Shown: in pieces, positions 16,021-25,248 of the stretch | Layout of the letters: every line of letters starts with the position of its first letter | Numbering within the stretch: the stretch's first letter is position 1 | DNA from: Clostridia bacterium | Lineage (GTDB): Bacteria; Bacillota; Clostridia; Christensenellales; Borkfalkiaceae | Reading direction: 5' to 3' | Assembly (NCBI GenBank): GCA_017463425.1 | Contig: JAFTPE010000038.1 | Location: forward strand, 1 to 36,190 | Length of the DNA: 36,190 nt | Program-made: the position numbers and the translations under genes | Notes under the pieces: model-generated | Told to the model about the DNA's origin: nothing | Databases searched by the model: none | What the model saw: only the letters and a program-made list of their open reading frames with translations

Positions 16021-17673
16021 TTACGCCGACAGCGTTACGCTTATCATAGGACGAACGCAAACGATAAAACTGCCGCTTTGCGCCTCTTTCGTCGGATTGC
16101 CAAAACAATCCACTACGGAAACTTCACGAATTCCCGAAAATCCTGCCGAGCGCAAATAATATTGCCCGTATCCGATTTGTTCGGGGTCGGTAGACAGCGC
16201 AGGTCGCATATACGTACCTGTCGCGCGCGTATAATCCGTCGTCAACGCCATTCTGCTATCGTTTGCGGAAAAACCATAATTTACGTTCGTTATATCTTTA
16301 TACGAGGGCAAATACACGTAATCTTGCGTATCCGCGCAAGGATAATCGGGATACAACCCCTCCTCTACGCCGTTAGATACGGTTACCTTGTTCATCAACG
16401 CCCGTTCGTGCGCCCCGAATGCGATATTTCTAAATTCGCCGTTCAACCATTTTCTGATTTCCGATTGAGAATAATCGTTCGGATTATAGGTTACGCCCGC
16501 TATTTCAATCGCATTGTCAATATCCCAAAACGGCTGCGTATCCAACAATTTTTCCGCAATCAATACAATGCCGTTTGTTTCCGAAAGAACTTGCCAACGG
16601 ATAGGTTCTACCATGAAATAATAGCTTTTTCCGTATATAATCGTTTCACCGTTCGTAAACTTTGCATAACTTTCGCCGTTGACATAATGATTTGAAGTCA
16701 TCTTCACGTACGATACGCCGTTTAGCGTATAATATCCTTTTGAATCGGCAACCAACGCGCCACTATCAATTTTTTCGTCCAACGTTGCAATCGTTTGCGC
16801 GTTCGACACTACCGATTGCGGATATTCCCCAAGCGTGAGATATTTCTTTCCGTTCTCCGTTTGAATTTGCGGCATTGCCAAAATAACAAAGTCCGCGTTT
16901 TCGTACGTAATTTCATAATTTTGCGCCGACGCGCCTTCGTATTTTACATAATTTTCATATACCCCTATCGTTTCTACTTGCGTTCCCGCAATCAAACGGG
17001 GCAAAGCAGACAATGCGGTTTCGTCGTCGTTACCGACCAATCCGACGAGTTCGTAAGAAAATTCCGGCTGATAATTAACGAAAGTTTTCGCTACGTTCGC
17101 CTTTACGGTAAGCGGAGCTTTTACTACGGTCAACGTAGCCGCCATCGCCTTTTCACGCCCGCCCGGCAAGGTAACGGTTGCGCGTACTTCGTATTCGCCA
17201 ACGTTAATTTGACCGTTATTTTCATATTCAACCGTCGCACCCACGGGCAAATTTTCCACGGACAAATATTGGGCTACGCCGTTGTATACCGTTTCTTTAT
17301 CGGAAAATTCGATATATTCGGACGTATCTTCCAAAACGATTAAATCAAACGTACAGGAAAGATTGTTATACGTTACCGTCAACGTATGTTCTCCAATTTG
17401 ATTTTGCTTTGCGCGATCCGTTTCGGACAGCATATCTTCGGTCAACGAAAATTCTTCCGTTTCTCCGTTCAAATATTCGACGATAACCGTTACGATATCG
17501 TATTCAAAGCCTCCGACAAACGTTTCGTATTGCTCGTATTCGGTTTCCAAAGTTTTCGCTTTGTTCACCCATTGCGGTTTTTCCGCAGGCTTGCACGCAA
17601 CAAAACCACTCAGCGCCAACGCCAAAACAAATAACGCCATTGCCTTTATCAATCGTGTTAAGACATTTCTCAT
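16021..17673 (-). CDS. Surface lipoprotein with Ig-like/MBG domains and DUF6273
   Basis: 550-aa lipoprotein; lipobox SGFVAC with Cys at 27. Residues ~35-115 look like a bacterial Ig-like (Big_3-type) domain (YDIVTVIVEYLNGETEEF). About 120-190 and 190-275 resemble MBG/YDG-type repeats (YNGVAQYLSVENLPVGATV; YEITYENADFVIL). From about 280 to the end is a DUF6273 domain, with the typical PIRWQVLSE, ILIAEKLLDTQPF-like and YSQSEIRKWLNGEF motifs. The function of DUF6273 is unknown; it is common on gut Firmicutes surface proteins. Its ATG overlaps the stop of the 1551-aa gene by 4 nt (ATGA), so translation is coupled. Confidence 0.85.
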   Translation of the reverse strand: MRNVLTRLIKAMALFVLALALSGFVACKPAEKPQWVNKAKTLETEYEQYETFVGGFEYDIVTVIVEYLNGETEEFSLTEDMLSETDRAKQNQIGEHTLTVTYNNLSCTFDLIVLEDTSEYIEFSDKETVYNGVAQYLSVENLPVGATVEYENNGQINVGEYEVRATVTLPGGREKAMAATLTVVKAPLTVKANVAKTFVNYQPEFSYELVGLVGNDDETALSALPRLIAGTQVETIGVYENYVKYEGASAQNYEITYENADFVILAMPQIQTENGKKYLTLGEYPQSVVSNAQTIATLDEKIDSGALVADSKGYYTLNGVSYVKMTSNHYVNGESYAKFTNGETIIYGKSYYFMVEPIRWQVLSETNGIVLIAEKLLDTQPFWDIDNAIEIAGVTYNPNDYSQSEIRKWLNGEFRNIAFGAHERALMNKVTVSNGVEEGLYPDYPCADTQDYVYLPSYKDITNVNYGFSANDSRMALTTDYTRATGTYMRPALSTDPEQIGYGQYYLRSAGFSGIREVSVVDCFGNPTKEAQSGSFIVCVRPMISVTLSA

Positions 17674-20600
17674 AAGCCTCTTTCCTCACTCATATCTTCT
17701 TCGTAAATCATCCCCGATATGTAATAACTGTTGCAAGTCGGGTCGTACAAACGAACGTCCACACGCCCGTCCTCGTAATATCTGCACAACGTAACCAAGC
17801 CCTCTACCTTCGGATTTCCGCCGATTGCCGTAGACCAAGTATCCGTAGTGATATGCTGTACGGTATTATTATTTTCGCCCTCCATTTCAAGATAGGTAAG
17901 CCCACCGCCAACGTGTCCGGAAACCACCTGCACGACGTTGGGATTGTCTTTTGCGAGTTTATTCCAAATCCCCGTTCCGTTGTTTGTCGTCGCACCGTCT
18001 TTAGCCGCCAAGCCATAATTGGGAATTCCAGAAGAAAGTTCTCCTTCTGGAATCAGGTTTTCATGTGTGGAAACGATTACTTTATAATCTGCATGTTTTT
18101 TTACAATATAATCAAACCATTCCAACACTTCGTCGCGAGGCTCGAATTCCAAACAAATAACCATATATTTTTCGCCTTGAACATCGAAAAGGAAATAAGT
18201 ATTGTCAAGGTTGCCTTTTTCAAACGAACCGCCGTAACAATCCTTTTCCTTCCATTCGTCGTATCGGAACACCTTATTAAATTCCGCGCTGCTGCGGGTG
18301 TCCGAACCGTACCCGAACGAGGACTGCAAATCGTGATTTCCCAACACCAACGTATACGGAACGACTCCGTCCAATATAGACATATGTTCTTGGAAAACTT
18401 CCCATTCCGTCGGCGTTGCGTTTTGTGTCAAATCCCCTACGGTCAAAACGAGTTCGATATTTTCCTTCGCGCGATTGTCCAAAATCCAATCGTTAATCAT
18501 AATATTGAAATTATAGAAACGCCATTCGTCGTAAGACAGCCAATCTCTGCCCTGCCTTGTCGAACTTGCCACCGCGTAGTCCTGCGGGTCGGGCAAAATT
18601 ACCGCCGTCCAATAATCGCAAGTGTCTTCATTGATAATTTTATACCAGCTGCGGCTGACGATTTTTGCCGAATTTCCCGAAACGTTATCCTCGAATACGA
18701 GGTTTTTAGAAACGTTTAACGTCAAATTCCACAACAAATTTTGCGTACCTTTGGCAAATAAAATCTGCTTGTTTGAAGAAATTTCGTCCGCCGTTCTGAT
18801 CGTTGACCAAAACCGTACGTTTGCCATTTCCCCGACGAATTTTCCGCCGCCGTAGCCGTCGGTATCTGCTTCGGATAAATCCGAACCCAAATAATACGTC
18901 GCCGCCGAAAGCGTACCGTTACAAACTGCGTTAAACGTCTTGTACAGTGCGCCGTTGAGATAAAACGCCGTGTCCGTATCCCCGAATGTAAACGCAACGT
19001 GATTCCAACGCCCGTTATACAACGAAAGTTCGCCAATTTCCAACGTTTGCGCGCCGTAACGGAGCATCAATCCGCCCGTCGCCGTCGTATACAACCCAAA
19101 ACTGCCGTTATCAAACGCAGAATAATTGGTGTTGTTGGTTATCAAAGTTTTTCTGCCCTCGTTTGCAGAGGAGGCTTTCACCCAAAGTTCCACGGTTTTA
19201 GGCGCGTACGCCGTCGATTTTTCACTCTTCAAATAATCGTAACCCGTAAATTCGTGATAATAATTCGTATACGTATCTACGTATGCAAGCGGATTTTCTC
19301 CGTCCACGCGATTACCGAATCCGCAACAATCGTTTTCCGTTCTCCAATACGCAACCAAACCGTCTTCCGTACCCTGCAATTTCTCGAATACGTAACGGGA
19401 AATTTCCGCGCTCGTTCTAACCGTGTCCCAAATTTTGATTTCCCCGATTTCGCCGTCGAACGGTTCTTGCGTTTCCGTTCCGCCAACGTAAATTACGCTG
19501 TCGCCCGTTCTTGCAGCGATAGCCTCACCCGTTGCAAACAAAGTTCCGTCCACAAACAAAGCCGTTCTGCTTGTTTCAAATACAATCGCAAGTCGGGTTT
19601 TTCCCCGCGCGGACAAATTCAACAGCGAAGTAGAAATCAACTGCGTTTGCCCTGCGCGCACAACGATTTCGTCGTTTTCGACGTATACGCCGAACGTTTC
19701 GTTACCGATAACGAAACCGTCTTTTTCACACGACGGAGCAATCGTAATTTCTACCGTAACGATATCCGCATTGTCAATCGCATTTTCGCTGACGGCGTAA
19801 GCCTCTCCGTTAAAATAAAATTCTTCCGTTTCATAATAAATAATTTTTGCAATCGGCAATACGTATTCTGCGCTTTCCGATCCAAACGCCCCGAATACGC
19901 TTTCCGAAGTCAACGACACTTTAAAACGGAAATATCCCTCCGTATTTCTCGTAGGTTTTACCAATTCCAAGGGTATAATCTCCGCCACGTAACCTTTGGG
20001 CAGTTCCTTTTCCACCGCTTTCAAAGCCTCTTGTTTCGCCTCGCGTTCGTTATAGCAATTCGACGCGAGAATTTTCGACAATTTTAAATCCCCGAGCGTA
20101 ATGCCCGAAATATCACATTCAAACAATTCCGCCGAAGTTTCATTTTCAAAAAACGCAAGATATGCAACCGTCGTTTCCCCCGCGCCCGAAAGCGTTAAGG
20201 CAAAACTGTCCAAAATGCCGACCGCACCGTCAAGCACAACCGTCGCGCTATCCGCCGAAACGTTTGCCTCGTACGTGTGCAACGTTCCGTCGTTTGCAAT
20301 CAATTCAAGCCCGACCGTACCCGAATACGTATCGACAAACCCGATTTTTGCGTATTTGTACGCGCCGAGATTGATTTTATCTTTCGCGGACAGAGTTTTC
20401 GAGGCAACCGAACGGGTTTCTCCCGATAAAACAAGCCCTGTATTATACGTTAAACTCGTACCTGCCCCTGCCGTAAGCCAATCCAACACCTTTGCCGAGC
20501 CAAAGCACAACGCCTTTTGTTTATTGCCCAAAACGTTGCCGATCGTCGCCCGAAACGGCAATGATTCCGTCGTCGTTCCGTCCGACACGATCACCGAACC

Positions 20601-22325
20601 CGTCAAAGCGCCTTTCGTTTGATTGAGTATAGGCGCGTTATACGCGTTGGATTTTACCGTAACTGTAAACGAGTCGCCCAACAGATTTTCAACCGTCAGT
20701 TTCACAGCGTTTTCCGCATTCGCCTTGGTTGCGCCGTCGGCATAATCCAAAGCAATGGATTTTGACAACGTTTGTTTCAATTCGTCCAAAGCGTTGCTAT
20801 CGTTCTCCGCATATTCCCTCGCCGCGTCCAACGTCGGGAAGAACCCGATATAATCAACCAAAGCCCAACGTTCCAAACCCGAACGACGTCCGAAATTAAA
20901 ACGGAATTCGTCGGAAAGTCCGCGGAATGCAGGCGGTGTGAAATCGGTAGAATAAAAACTGTTTACCGAATCCAAATATTGTACCGTGCCTTGATCTTCG
21001 TTTACGACCTCAATTGCGTTCTCGGTTTTACTCGTATCAAAAGTAACCCTCAACCAATCCCCCTCGTCGTAACCGATATTATACGAATAATACGACGCAT
21101 AATTGGCAAAGAACAACTGCGACGGCCCTTGTCCCGTAATATTGATACGGTATTGAATGATAGGATACGATTGCATCAAAAACCGATTGTTATCCGCAAC
21201 GGTGTCAATCAACACCCAAAATCCGTCGTCTACGTACGGGTCAGCCTGTACGATTTTCATAACGCCGTCCAAATAATACGCCTCTACCGACATTTTCCCT
21301 TGCGACAACAAACGATTGATAATTTCTTCGTTGTCGAATTTATACAAAACGGGTTGATTGGGTTCGGGTTCGATTTCCAAACGGATATCTTCTACGAAAT
21401 GATAATATCCACCGCTGCAAAGTCGCGCGTCAAACTCAATATACCCGTATTCCGTCTTCGTCGGGTATTGATACGAATAATTCACCACTTCCGTACTAAT
21501 CCCCAAAAGTCCCTCCGTATAATCGGTGGCGAGTTTAACGATCTTTTCTTCCGTACGCTCTGAAAGCGCAAATTCCGAGGGGGTAAGGTCGTTTGTCAAC
21601 GTTTCTTCCGCGTTGGTAAGACGGGATTTTGCCAACCCGTCGAAATTTTCCGCGTCGCTCAACGTTTCAAAAAACGCCATATATTCCACCCAAGCCTCTT
21701 TTTCGGAGGATGTGTTTCCGCGCGCAAAATTCAAACGCATCGAATACAATCCGCCTTCAAACGCGCTGTTGTCTTGAAAAGCGGAAAAACCTTTCTCCAC
21801 GACTTCGCCCGTTTCCATATTTTTCACGAAAACGCCCTTGCCGTTCTTTTGCGTGTTTCTCAAATCGAGAATGACTTCCACCCACTTGTCGTTATATTCT
21901 TCGCCAAGCGAAAATTCCGAACGGTACGTAACGCTGGAAGAAAATGCGTTGTCGGGATTACTCTTCCAAAAATACAATTGGAATCGCCCGTTTAAACAAG
22001 CGGAATTTCTCTTAAATTTGAACTTTACGTAATTGTAATCGCTCATATTGATACGTTCGATATCCTGAGGCGCGTCTACGGAAAACTGAAACCCGTCCTC
22101 GTACGTCGAAGTGGTGTCGATAAACATATATCCGTCTTGACAGGAAAGTTTAGCCGTAGAAGTTTCCACCTGATTGATAAACAACCCCGAATCGAACGCA
22201 TACGCCAATTGTTTGCCCGTCGAATCCGCCGCTTTGGGTTGAATCACCCCAAACGCAAACGCCGAAAACAACGTCAATAATGAAATACAAACCGCCAATA
22301 ATTTTCTTTTAAGACCTTTCGTCAT
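17670..22325 (-). CDS. Secreted multidomain protein: beta-sandwich repeats, LamG domains, metallophosphoesterase
   Basis: 1551 aa with a signal peptide (about 1-34, ending AFGVIQPKAA). Three related beta-rich modules lie at about 40-230, 330-525 and 600-745, each closing with a look-alike motif (VEYMAFFETLSDAENF, VDYIGFFPTLDAAREY, VAYLAFFENETSAELF). Two LamG/concanavalin-like domains follow at about 830-975 and 1020-1185 (FDGEIGEIKIWDTVRT; FVGEMANVRFWSTIRTADEI). The C-terminal ~310 residues are a calcineurin-like metallophosphoesterase with VGDLTQ, LGNHD and a VSTHENL histidine. Two usual metal ligands differ: DxH is DPQ, and GHxH is GHVG. Extracellular phosphatase or phosphodiesterase activity on a glycan or nucleotide is an inference. 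AAGGAG ribosome binding site. No cell-wall anchor motif. Confidence 0.85.
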   Translation of the reverse strand: MTKGLKRKLLAVCISLLTLFSAFAFGVIQPKAADSTGKQLAYAFDSGLFINQVETSTAKLSCQDGYMFIDTTSTYEDGFQFSVDAPQDIERINMSDYNYVKFKFKRNSACLNGRFQLYFWKSNPDNAFSSSVTYRSEFSLGEEYNDKWVEVILDLRNTQKNGKGVFVKNMETGEVVEKGFSAFQDNSAFEGGLYSMRLNFARGNTSSEKEAWVEYMAFFETLSDAENFDGLAKSRLTNAEETLTNDLTPSEFALSERTEEKIVKLATDYTEGLLGISTEVVNYSYQYPTKTEYGYIEFDARLCSGGYYHFVEDIRLEIEPEPNQPVLYKFDNEEIINRLLSQGKMSVEAYYLDGVMKIVQADPYVDDGFWVLIDTVADNNRFLMQSYPIIQYRINITGQGPSQLFFANYASYYSYNIGYDEGDWLRVTFDTSKTENAIEVVNEDQGTVQYLDSVNSFYSTDFTPPAFRGLSDEFRFNFGRRSGLERWALVDYIGFFPTLDAAREYAENDSNALDELKQTLSKSIALDYADGATKANAENAVKLTVENLLGDSFTVTVKSNAYNAPILNQTKGALTGSVIVSDGTTTESLPFRATIGNVLGNKQKALCFGSAKVLDWLTAGAGTSLTYNTGLVLSGETRSVASKTLSAKDKINLGAYKYAKIGFVDTYSGTVGLELIANDGTLHTYEANVSADSATVVLDGAVGILDSFALTLSGAGETTVAYLAFFENETSAELFECDISGITLGDLKLSKILASNCYNEREAKQEALKAVEKELPKGYVAEIIPLELVKPTRNTEGYFRFKVSLTSESVFGAFGSESAEYVLPIAKIIYYETEEFYFNGEAYAVSENAIDNADIVTVEITIAPSCEKDGFVIGNETFGVYVENDEIVVRAGQTQLISTSLLNLSARGKTRLAIVFETSRTALFVDGTLFATGEAIAARTGDSVIYVGGTETQEPFDGEIGEIKIWDTVRTSAEISRYVFEKLQGTEDGLVAYWRTENDCCGFGNRVDGENPLAYVDTYTNYYHEFTGYDYLKSEKSTAYAPKTVELWVKASSANEGRKTLITNNTNYSAFDNGSFGLYTTATGGLMLRYGAQTLEIGELSLYNGRWNHVAFTFGDTDTAFYLNGALYKTFNAVCNGTLSAATYYLGSDLSEADTDGYGGGKFVGEMANVRFWSTIRTADEISSNKQILFAKGTQNLLWNLTLNVSKNLVFEDNVSGNSAKIVSRSWYKIINEDTCDYWTAVILPDPQDYAVASSTRQGRDWLSYDEWRFYNFNIMINDWILDNRAKENIELVLTVGDLTQNATPTEWEVFQEHMSILDGVVPYTLVLGNHDLQSSFGYGSDTRSSAEFNKVFRYDEWKEKDCYGGSFEKGNLDNTYFLFDVQGEKYMVICLEFEPRDEVLEWFDYIVKKHADYKVIVSTHENLIPEGELSSGIPNYGLAAKDGATTNNGTGIWNKLAKDNPNVVQVVSGHVGGGLTYLEMEGENNNTVQHITTDTWSTAIGGNPKVEGLVTLCRYYEDGRVDVRLYDPTCNSYYISGMIYEEDMSEERGL

Positions 22326-22396
22326 AAAATTTCTCCTTAATTTTTTGCTGTTGAAAGTATCTTAAGGAAATACTTTCATTTGTCGAATTCATAGCT

Positions 22397-22460
22397 CCGA
22401 CAACAGGTAAACCCAACGAGTTTTTTTACGCGCCTTTGTGTTGCGTTTACCTCTTGTCGG
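22397..22460. repeat. 16-bp inverted repeat in the 328-bp gap
   Basis: CCGACAACAGGTAAAC (22397-22412) and GTTTACCTCTTGTCGG (22445-22460) are inverted copies with one mismatch, separated by 32 nt. It lies between the 754-aa protein gene and the 1551-aa protein gene, about 70 bp upstream of the latter. A smaller dyad, GAAAGTA/TACTTTC, is at 22353-22377. Confidence 0.6.
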
Positions 22461-22483
22461 AACGATTTTTTTGTACGCGCCCC

Positions 22484-22511
22484 CTTACGCGGAGCGTTTG
22501 CTCCGCGTAAG
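22484..22511. repeat. Perfect 11-bp hairpin CTTACGCGGAG/CTCCGCGTAAG
   Basis: Perfect GC-rich stem with a 6-nt loop and no clear T-run on the minus strand. It is probably an RNA-processing or partial-termination hairpin within the operon. Confidence 0.6.
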
Positions 22512-22570
22512 TTTCACGTATCGTTTGTTTTTTATTCTTTCCACCCTCCCTCGACAGGGAGGCTGCTCTT

Positions 22571-22640
22571 GTCATTACGAAGAGCAAAGCGACGAAGTAA
22601 TCCTTAGATTGCCACGCCTACTTCGCAGGCTCGCAATGAC
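22571..22640. repeat. 70-bp MITE/REP-like palindromic repeat
   Basis: Begins GTCATTACGAAGAGC and ends GCTCGCAATGAC, with inner arms containing GCGACGAAGTAATCC and AGATTGCCACG. I recognise this as the widespread GTCATTGCGAGxxAAGCxxAGCAATC type of palindromic intergenic repeat found in many unrelated bacteria. It sits 14 bp after the stop of the 754-aa protein gene. Confidence 0.65.
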
Positions 22641-22653
22641 AGGGAAAACTTCT

Positions 22654-24918
22654 TTACGCGTTAGTTTTTTGTACAACAACTGCGTTTGTAGGCAAATCAC
22701 TTGCCGCAACGTATCTAATCGTACCAAATCCGTACCAGCCCGAAGGCCCGCCATTCACGCCCTCTATCGCAAATTGAATACCTTCAATTTGCCCGTTTGT
22801 ATTTAAGAAATCTTTAATAGGCACATATACGGTTACCCAAGTATCACTCGATCCCATACCTACTTCCGAACCTTTGATTACGATTCCGTTATCAGCGTCC
22901 GTTTCATCATAATTATACAAATGCAACGTATGTTGAGTTTTTGCCGCCAAACGAATTTTCAAATATCCGTCTTGCGCAAACGTAAGGGTTTTTGCAAACG
23001 TAAGACGCATACCACTACCGCCAGCAGCTGCGTTTACACGAATAGCATTATAGTCTGCTCCCATCGTTGTATACCAATAATACCAACCTTCTGGATAATT
23101 AGCCACTGCTGCGCAAGGATTATTATAATCGTCAATAATCAAATCACCCATTGTGTACGTATACAAAGTTGTATCCCACATATGGATTTCATTGCCCGTA
23201 ATCGTGTCGGCAAGTTGTTCCATATAAGATTTTTGTACCGTAACATTGAAAGATTCTGCCGCTGCTGTAATCCAAGTAGAAACGGACGTTTTATTCCAAT
23301 ATTGCAACGTAACCGTGGTTGTGCCTGCTTTCAACGCCGTCAATCTTCCGTCTACAATGGTCAAAACCGAAGTATCAGCGATTAACAAAGAAACTTCTGC
23401 CCCGTCCATTGCAACGCCGTTTTCCGTTACGCCATAACTTACGTCGTATTCGTTTCCGTTCATAATTTCAAGCGAAGAAATATTTTCCTCTACCTCATAA
23501 GCCTTGGTAGCGTACGTCATATCGCCGAAATGAATCCAACCGCCAGCTCCTACAAACGCAATTTGAATCCCTTTCAATTCGTTATTCTCATCAACGATTT
23601 CAGACATAGGGATATAAACATATCCGTGTTGCTTTCCACCAAATTGGTCTAAAACATAAGAATTCGCTGAATTCGTTTCATCCAATTTATAAACGTGTAT
23701 TTCGCACTCAACCGCCCATTTAAGGTCGTTGAAAGCAATTCTCATTCTCAAATAACCGCTTGTATACGTTTGTGTTTTCGGAAATTCGATGCGATAACCC
23801 GTACCCGTCGTATTCGGAACAAAACTGTACATAGGTTGATTTGACATCTGTGTTAACTGATATCTAGTATCTGTTTGAGGATGATTATACTGTTGAATTG
23901 TTGTATCAGTAATCAATTCTTTATAATCTTCGCTGTTAAACATTGCGATTTGATTACCCGTAAGGGTTTCTGCAATCTTATCTTTCACGCATTGGGTTAC
24001 GTTAAAGGTTACGGTTGCCGTTCTGTTGCCCACCGTTGCCGTAAGGGTTGCCTCGCCTGCGGACACCGCTTTCACCGTCAAGTTTTCGTCTACGGTAATA
24101 CCGCCCGTCGTCGTAATGATAGCGGGAATTCCTTGCGCGCCAACCAAAACAAGGTCTACGGTTTCACGCGTTTCCATAGCCAATTCGGTTACCGCCTCGT
24201 CGTTTTGCGTAAAGGAAACCGAAGTTACCACCGTATCTACGACTTTTTTCAAGAACGTTTTGCTTGTATCGGAAAGATATTCGTCCTCGCCCTCTGCTTT
24301 GCCGTACGCGCCTTGCAACGCCGCGCCTGCAACGTACGCGAGGGAACGTTTTGCCGTGTCCGTCGTATAAATCACTTGGGTTTCGCCGTTTGCGTCGGTG
24401 TAAGAAACATAGCCTCTTGCGCTGATTTCTTCATTGTAGAACGCTTCGGGATAATCTTGAAAACTACCGTTTTCGCTTTCACCGCCCAACACGCCCGAAT
24501 ACACAAGCGTGGTCGCCGTCGAATGTTCTCTCCATACGTTTGCCACTACGTTCACCGCGTCCAACGTAGTTACCGCGTCCAAATTCAGCTCTGCGCCGTT
24601 TAAAACTCTCGTCGGGATAATCAACGTACCAAACGTTGCGTTCGACGGAAGTTTTGCCAAATCGGCAGAAGAAATGCCGGTTTCAAAACGAATACCGTTA
24701 GGGGATTTTACGCGTACGGACGCCTTTTCCGAAATTGTAAAAGAGGAAATTTCCACCACGCCTTCGACTGCTTCCGTCGCCGTTCCCGTTACCGTTTCGG
24801 GAAGAGCGAACATTTCTTCCGCGCCTGCCGTCGCAGTATTCAACCCCAAGCCAACGCTAAGACAAAGCGCGGCCAAGCCACTAAAACAACTGATAAGTGA
24901 TTTTTTGATGTTAGCCAT
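22654..24918 (-). CDS. Secreted protein with two copies of a ~250-aa module including Big2-like domains
   Basis: 754 aa from the chosen start (MANIKKSLISCFSG). GGGAGGTG lies 7 nt before this ATG, so I prefer it to the ATG 7 codons upstream. A signal peptide (about 1-33, ending ATAGAEE) implies secretion. Residues ~35-235 are an unrecognised domain. A Big2-like Ig domain follows (about 236-310, SAGEATLTATVGNRTATVTF). Then come two copies of a module starting near 311 (IAETLTGNQIAMF) and 566 (LADTITGNEIHMWDTTLY), linked by another Big2-like domain (GRLTALKAGTTTVTLQYW). The final module is about four fifths identical by eye to the last module of the 1235-aa lipoprotein at 25249. It overlaps the 48-aa gene upstream by 8 nt. 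No anchor motif at the C-terminus. Confidence 0.8.
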   Translation of the reverse strand: MANIKKSLISCFSGLAALCLSVGLGLNTATAGAEEMFALPETVTGTATEAVEGVVEISSFTISEKASVRVKSPNGIRFETGISSADLAKLPSNATFGTLIIPTRVLNGAELNLDAVTTLDAVNVVANVWREHSTATTLVYSGVLGGESENGSFQDYPEAFYNEEISARGYVSYTDANGETQVIYTTDTAKRSLAYVAGAALQGAYGKAEGEDEYLSDTSKTFLKKVVDTVVTSVSFTQNDEAVTELAMETRETVDLVLVGAQGIPAIITTTGGITVDENLTVKAVSAGEATLTATVGNRTATVTFNVTQCVKDKIAETLTGNQIAMFNSEDYKELITDTTIQQYNHPQTDTRYQLTQMSNQPMYSFVPNTTGTGYRIEFPKTQTYTSGYLRMRIAFNDLKWAVECEIHVYKLDETNSANSYVLDQFGGKQHGYVYIPMSEIVDENNELKGIQIAFVGAGGWIHFGDMTYATKAYEVEENISSLEIMNGNEYDVSYGVTENGVAMDGAEVSLLIADTSVLTIVDGRLTALKAGTTTVTLQYWNKTSVSTWITAAAESFNVTVQKSYMEQLADTITGNEIHMWDTTLYTYTMGDLIIDDYNNPCAAVANYPEGWYYWYTTMGADYNAIRVNAAAGGSGMRLTFAKTLTFAQDGYLKIRLAAKTQHTLHLYNYDETDADNGIVIKGSEVGMGSSDTWVTVYVPIKDFLNTNGQIEGIQFAIEGVNGGPSGWYGFGTIRYVAASDLPTNAVVVQKTNA

Positions 24919-25057
24919 TGTTTGCACCTCCCGTTGCACCGAACCACGAACCTGCCCATCCGCCCATATTGTCGTCGCCGTACGAAATCGTTAAAACGTC
25001 CGTATCTTCGAACTTACTAATGGTGAGAATGGGAGATTCTACATAGAATTTCTTCAT
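24911..25057 (-). CDS. 48-aa small protein, translationally coupled to the secreted protein
   Basis: Found by reading the minus strand upstream of the 754-aa gene. The ATG follows AAAGGAGGCAAAAAGA, the strongest ribosome binding site in this part of the window. The product starts MKKFYVESPILTISKFED, continues TDVLTISYGDDNMGGW, and ends AGSWFGATGGANNG. Its TAA lies inside the first codons of the next gene (overlap ATGGCTAA), and the GGGAGGTG site of that gene lies within its last codons. There is no signal peptide or transmembrane helix. The layout, a charged 25-residue front and a Gly/Trp/Asn-rich tail, resembles short leader-type or RiPP-like peptides of gut Clostridia, but no modifying enzyme or peptidase is in the window. 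Function unknown. Confidence 0.7.
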   Translation of the reverse strand: MKKFYVESPILTISKFEDTDVLTISYGDDNMGGWAGSWFGATGGANNG

Positions 25058-25158
25058 TCTTTTTGCCTCCTTTTTATTAGTTTTTTATTTTTTTATATTC
25101 AGCCTTTCGGCTTTATACCTGTTTGTTTCCTTGTTTTTTAATCGAAAGGATTGTTTTC

Positions 25159-25229
25159 GGAAAAGTCAAGACTTTTCCCTACAAAGTTTGTATTTACCCT
25201 AACCCGTAGGGAATGGTCTTGACCATTCC
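25159..25229. repeat. Two perfect small hairpins flanked by CCCTAC/GTAGGG
   Basis: GGAAAAGTcaagACTTTTCC at 25159-25178 and GGAATGGTcttgACCATTCC at 25210-25229 each form an 8-bp stem with a 4-nt loop. CCCTAC (25177-25182) and GTAGGG (25206-25211) can pair around the middle. It lies directly downstream of the 1235-aa lipoprotein gene. There is no T-run, so it looks like a structured spacer or repeat rather than a standard terminator. Confidence 0.6.
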
Positions 25230-25248
25230 GCGCTTGTCAAGCCTTGAT

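Noticed and set aside
18999-20087. Long plus-strand open frames opposite the surface-protein genes (also 26089-26778, 28324-29964 and others)
   Set aside because: They are antisense shadows: Arg/Phe/Ile-rich, no ribosome binding sites, no recognisable domains, and they lie fully opposite well-supported genes.
24919-24939. Upstream ATG for the 754-aa secreted protein (7 extra codons)
   Set aside because: The GGGAGGTG site lies between the two ATGs and serves the downstream one; the signal peptide also starts there (MANIKKSL).
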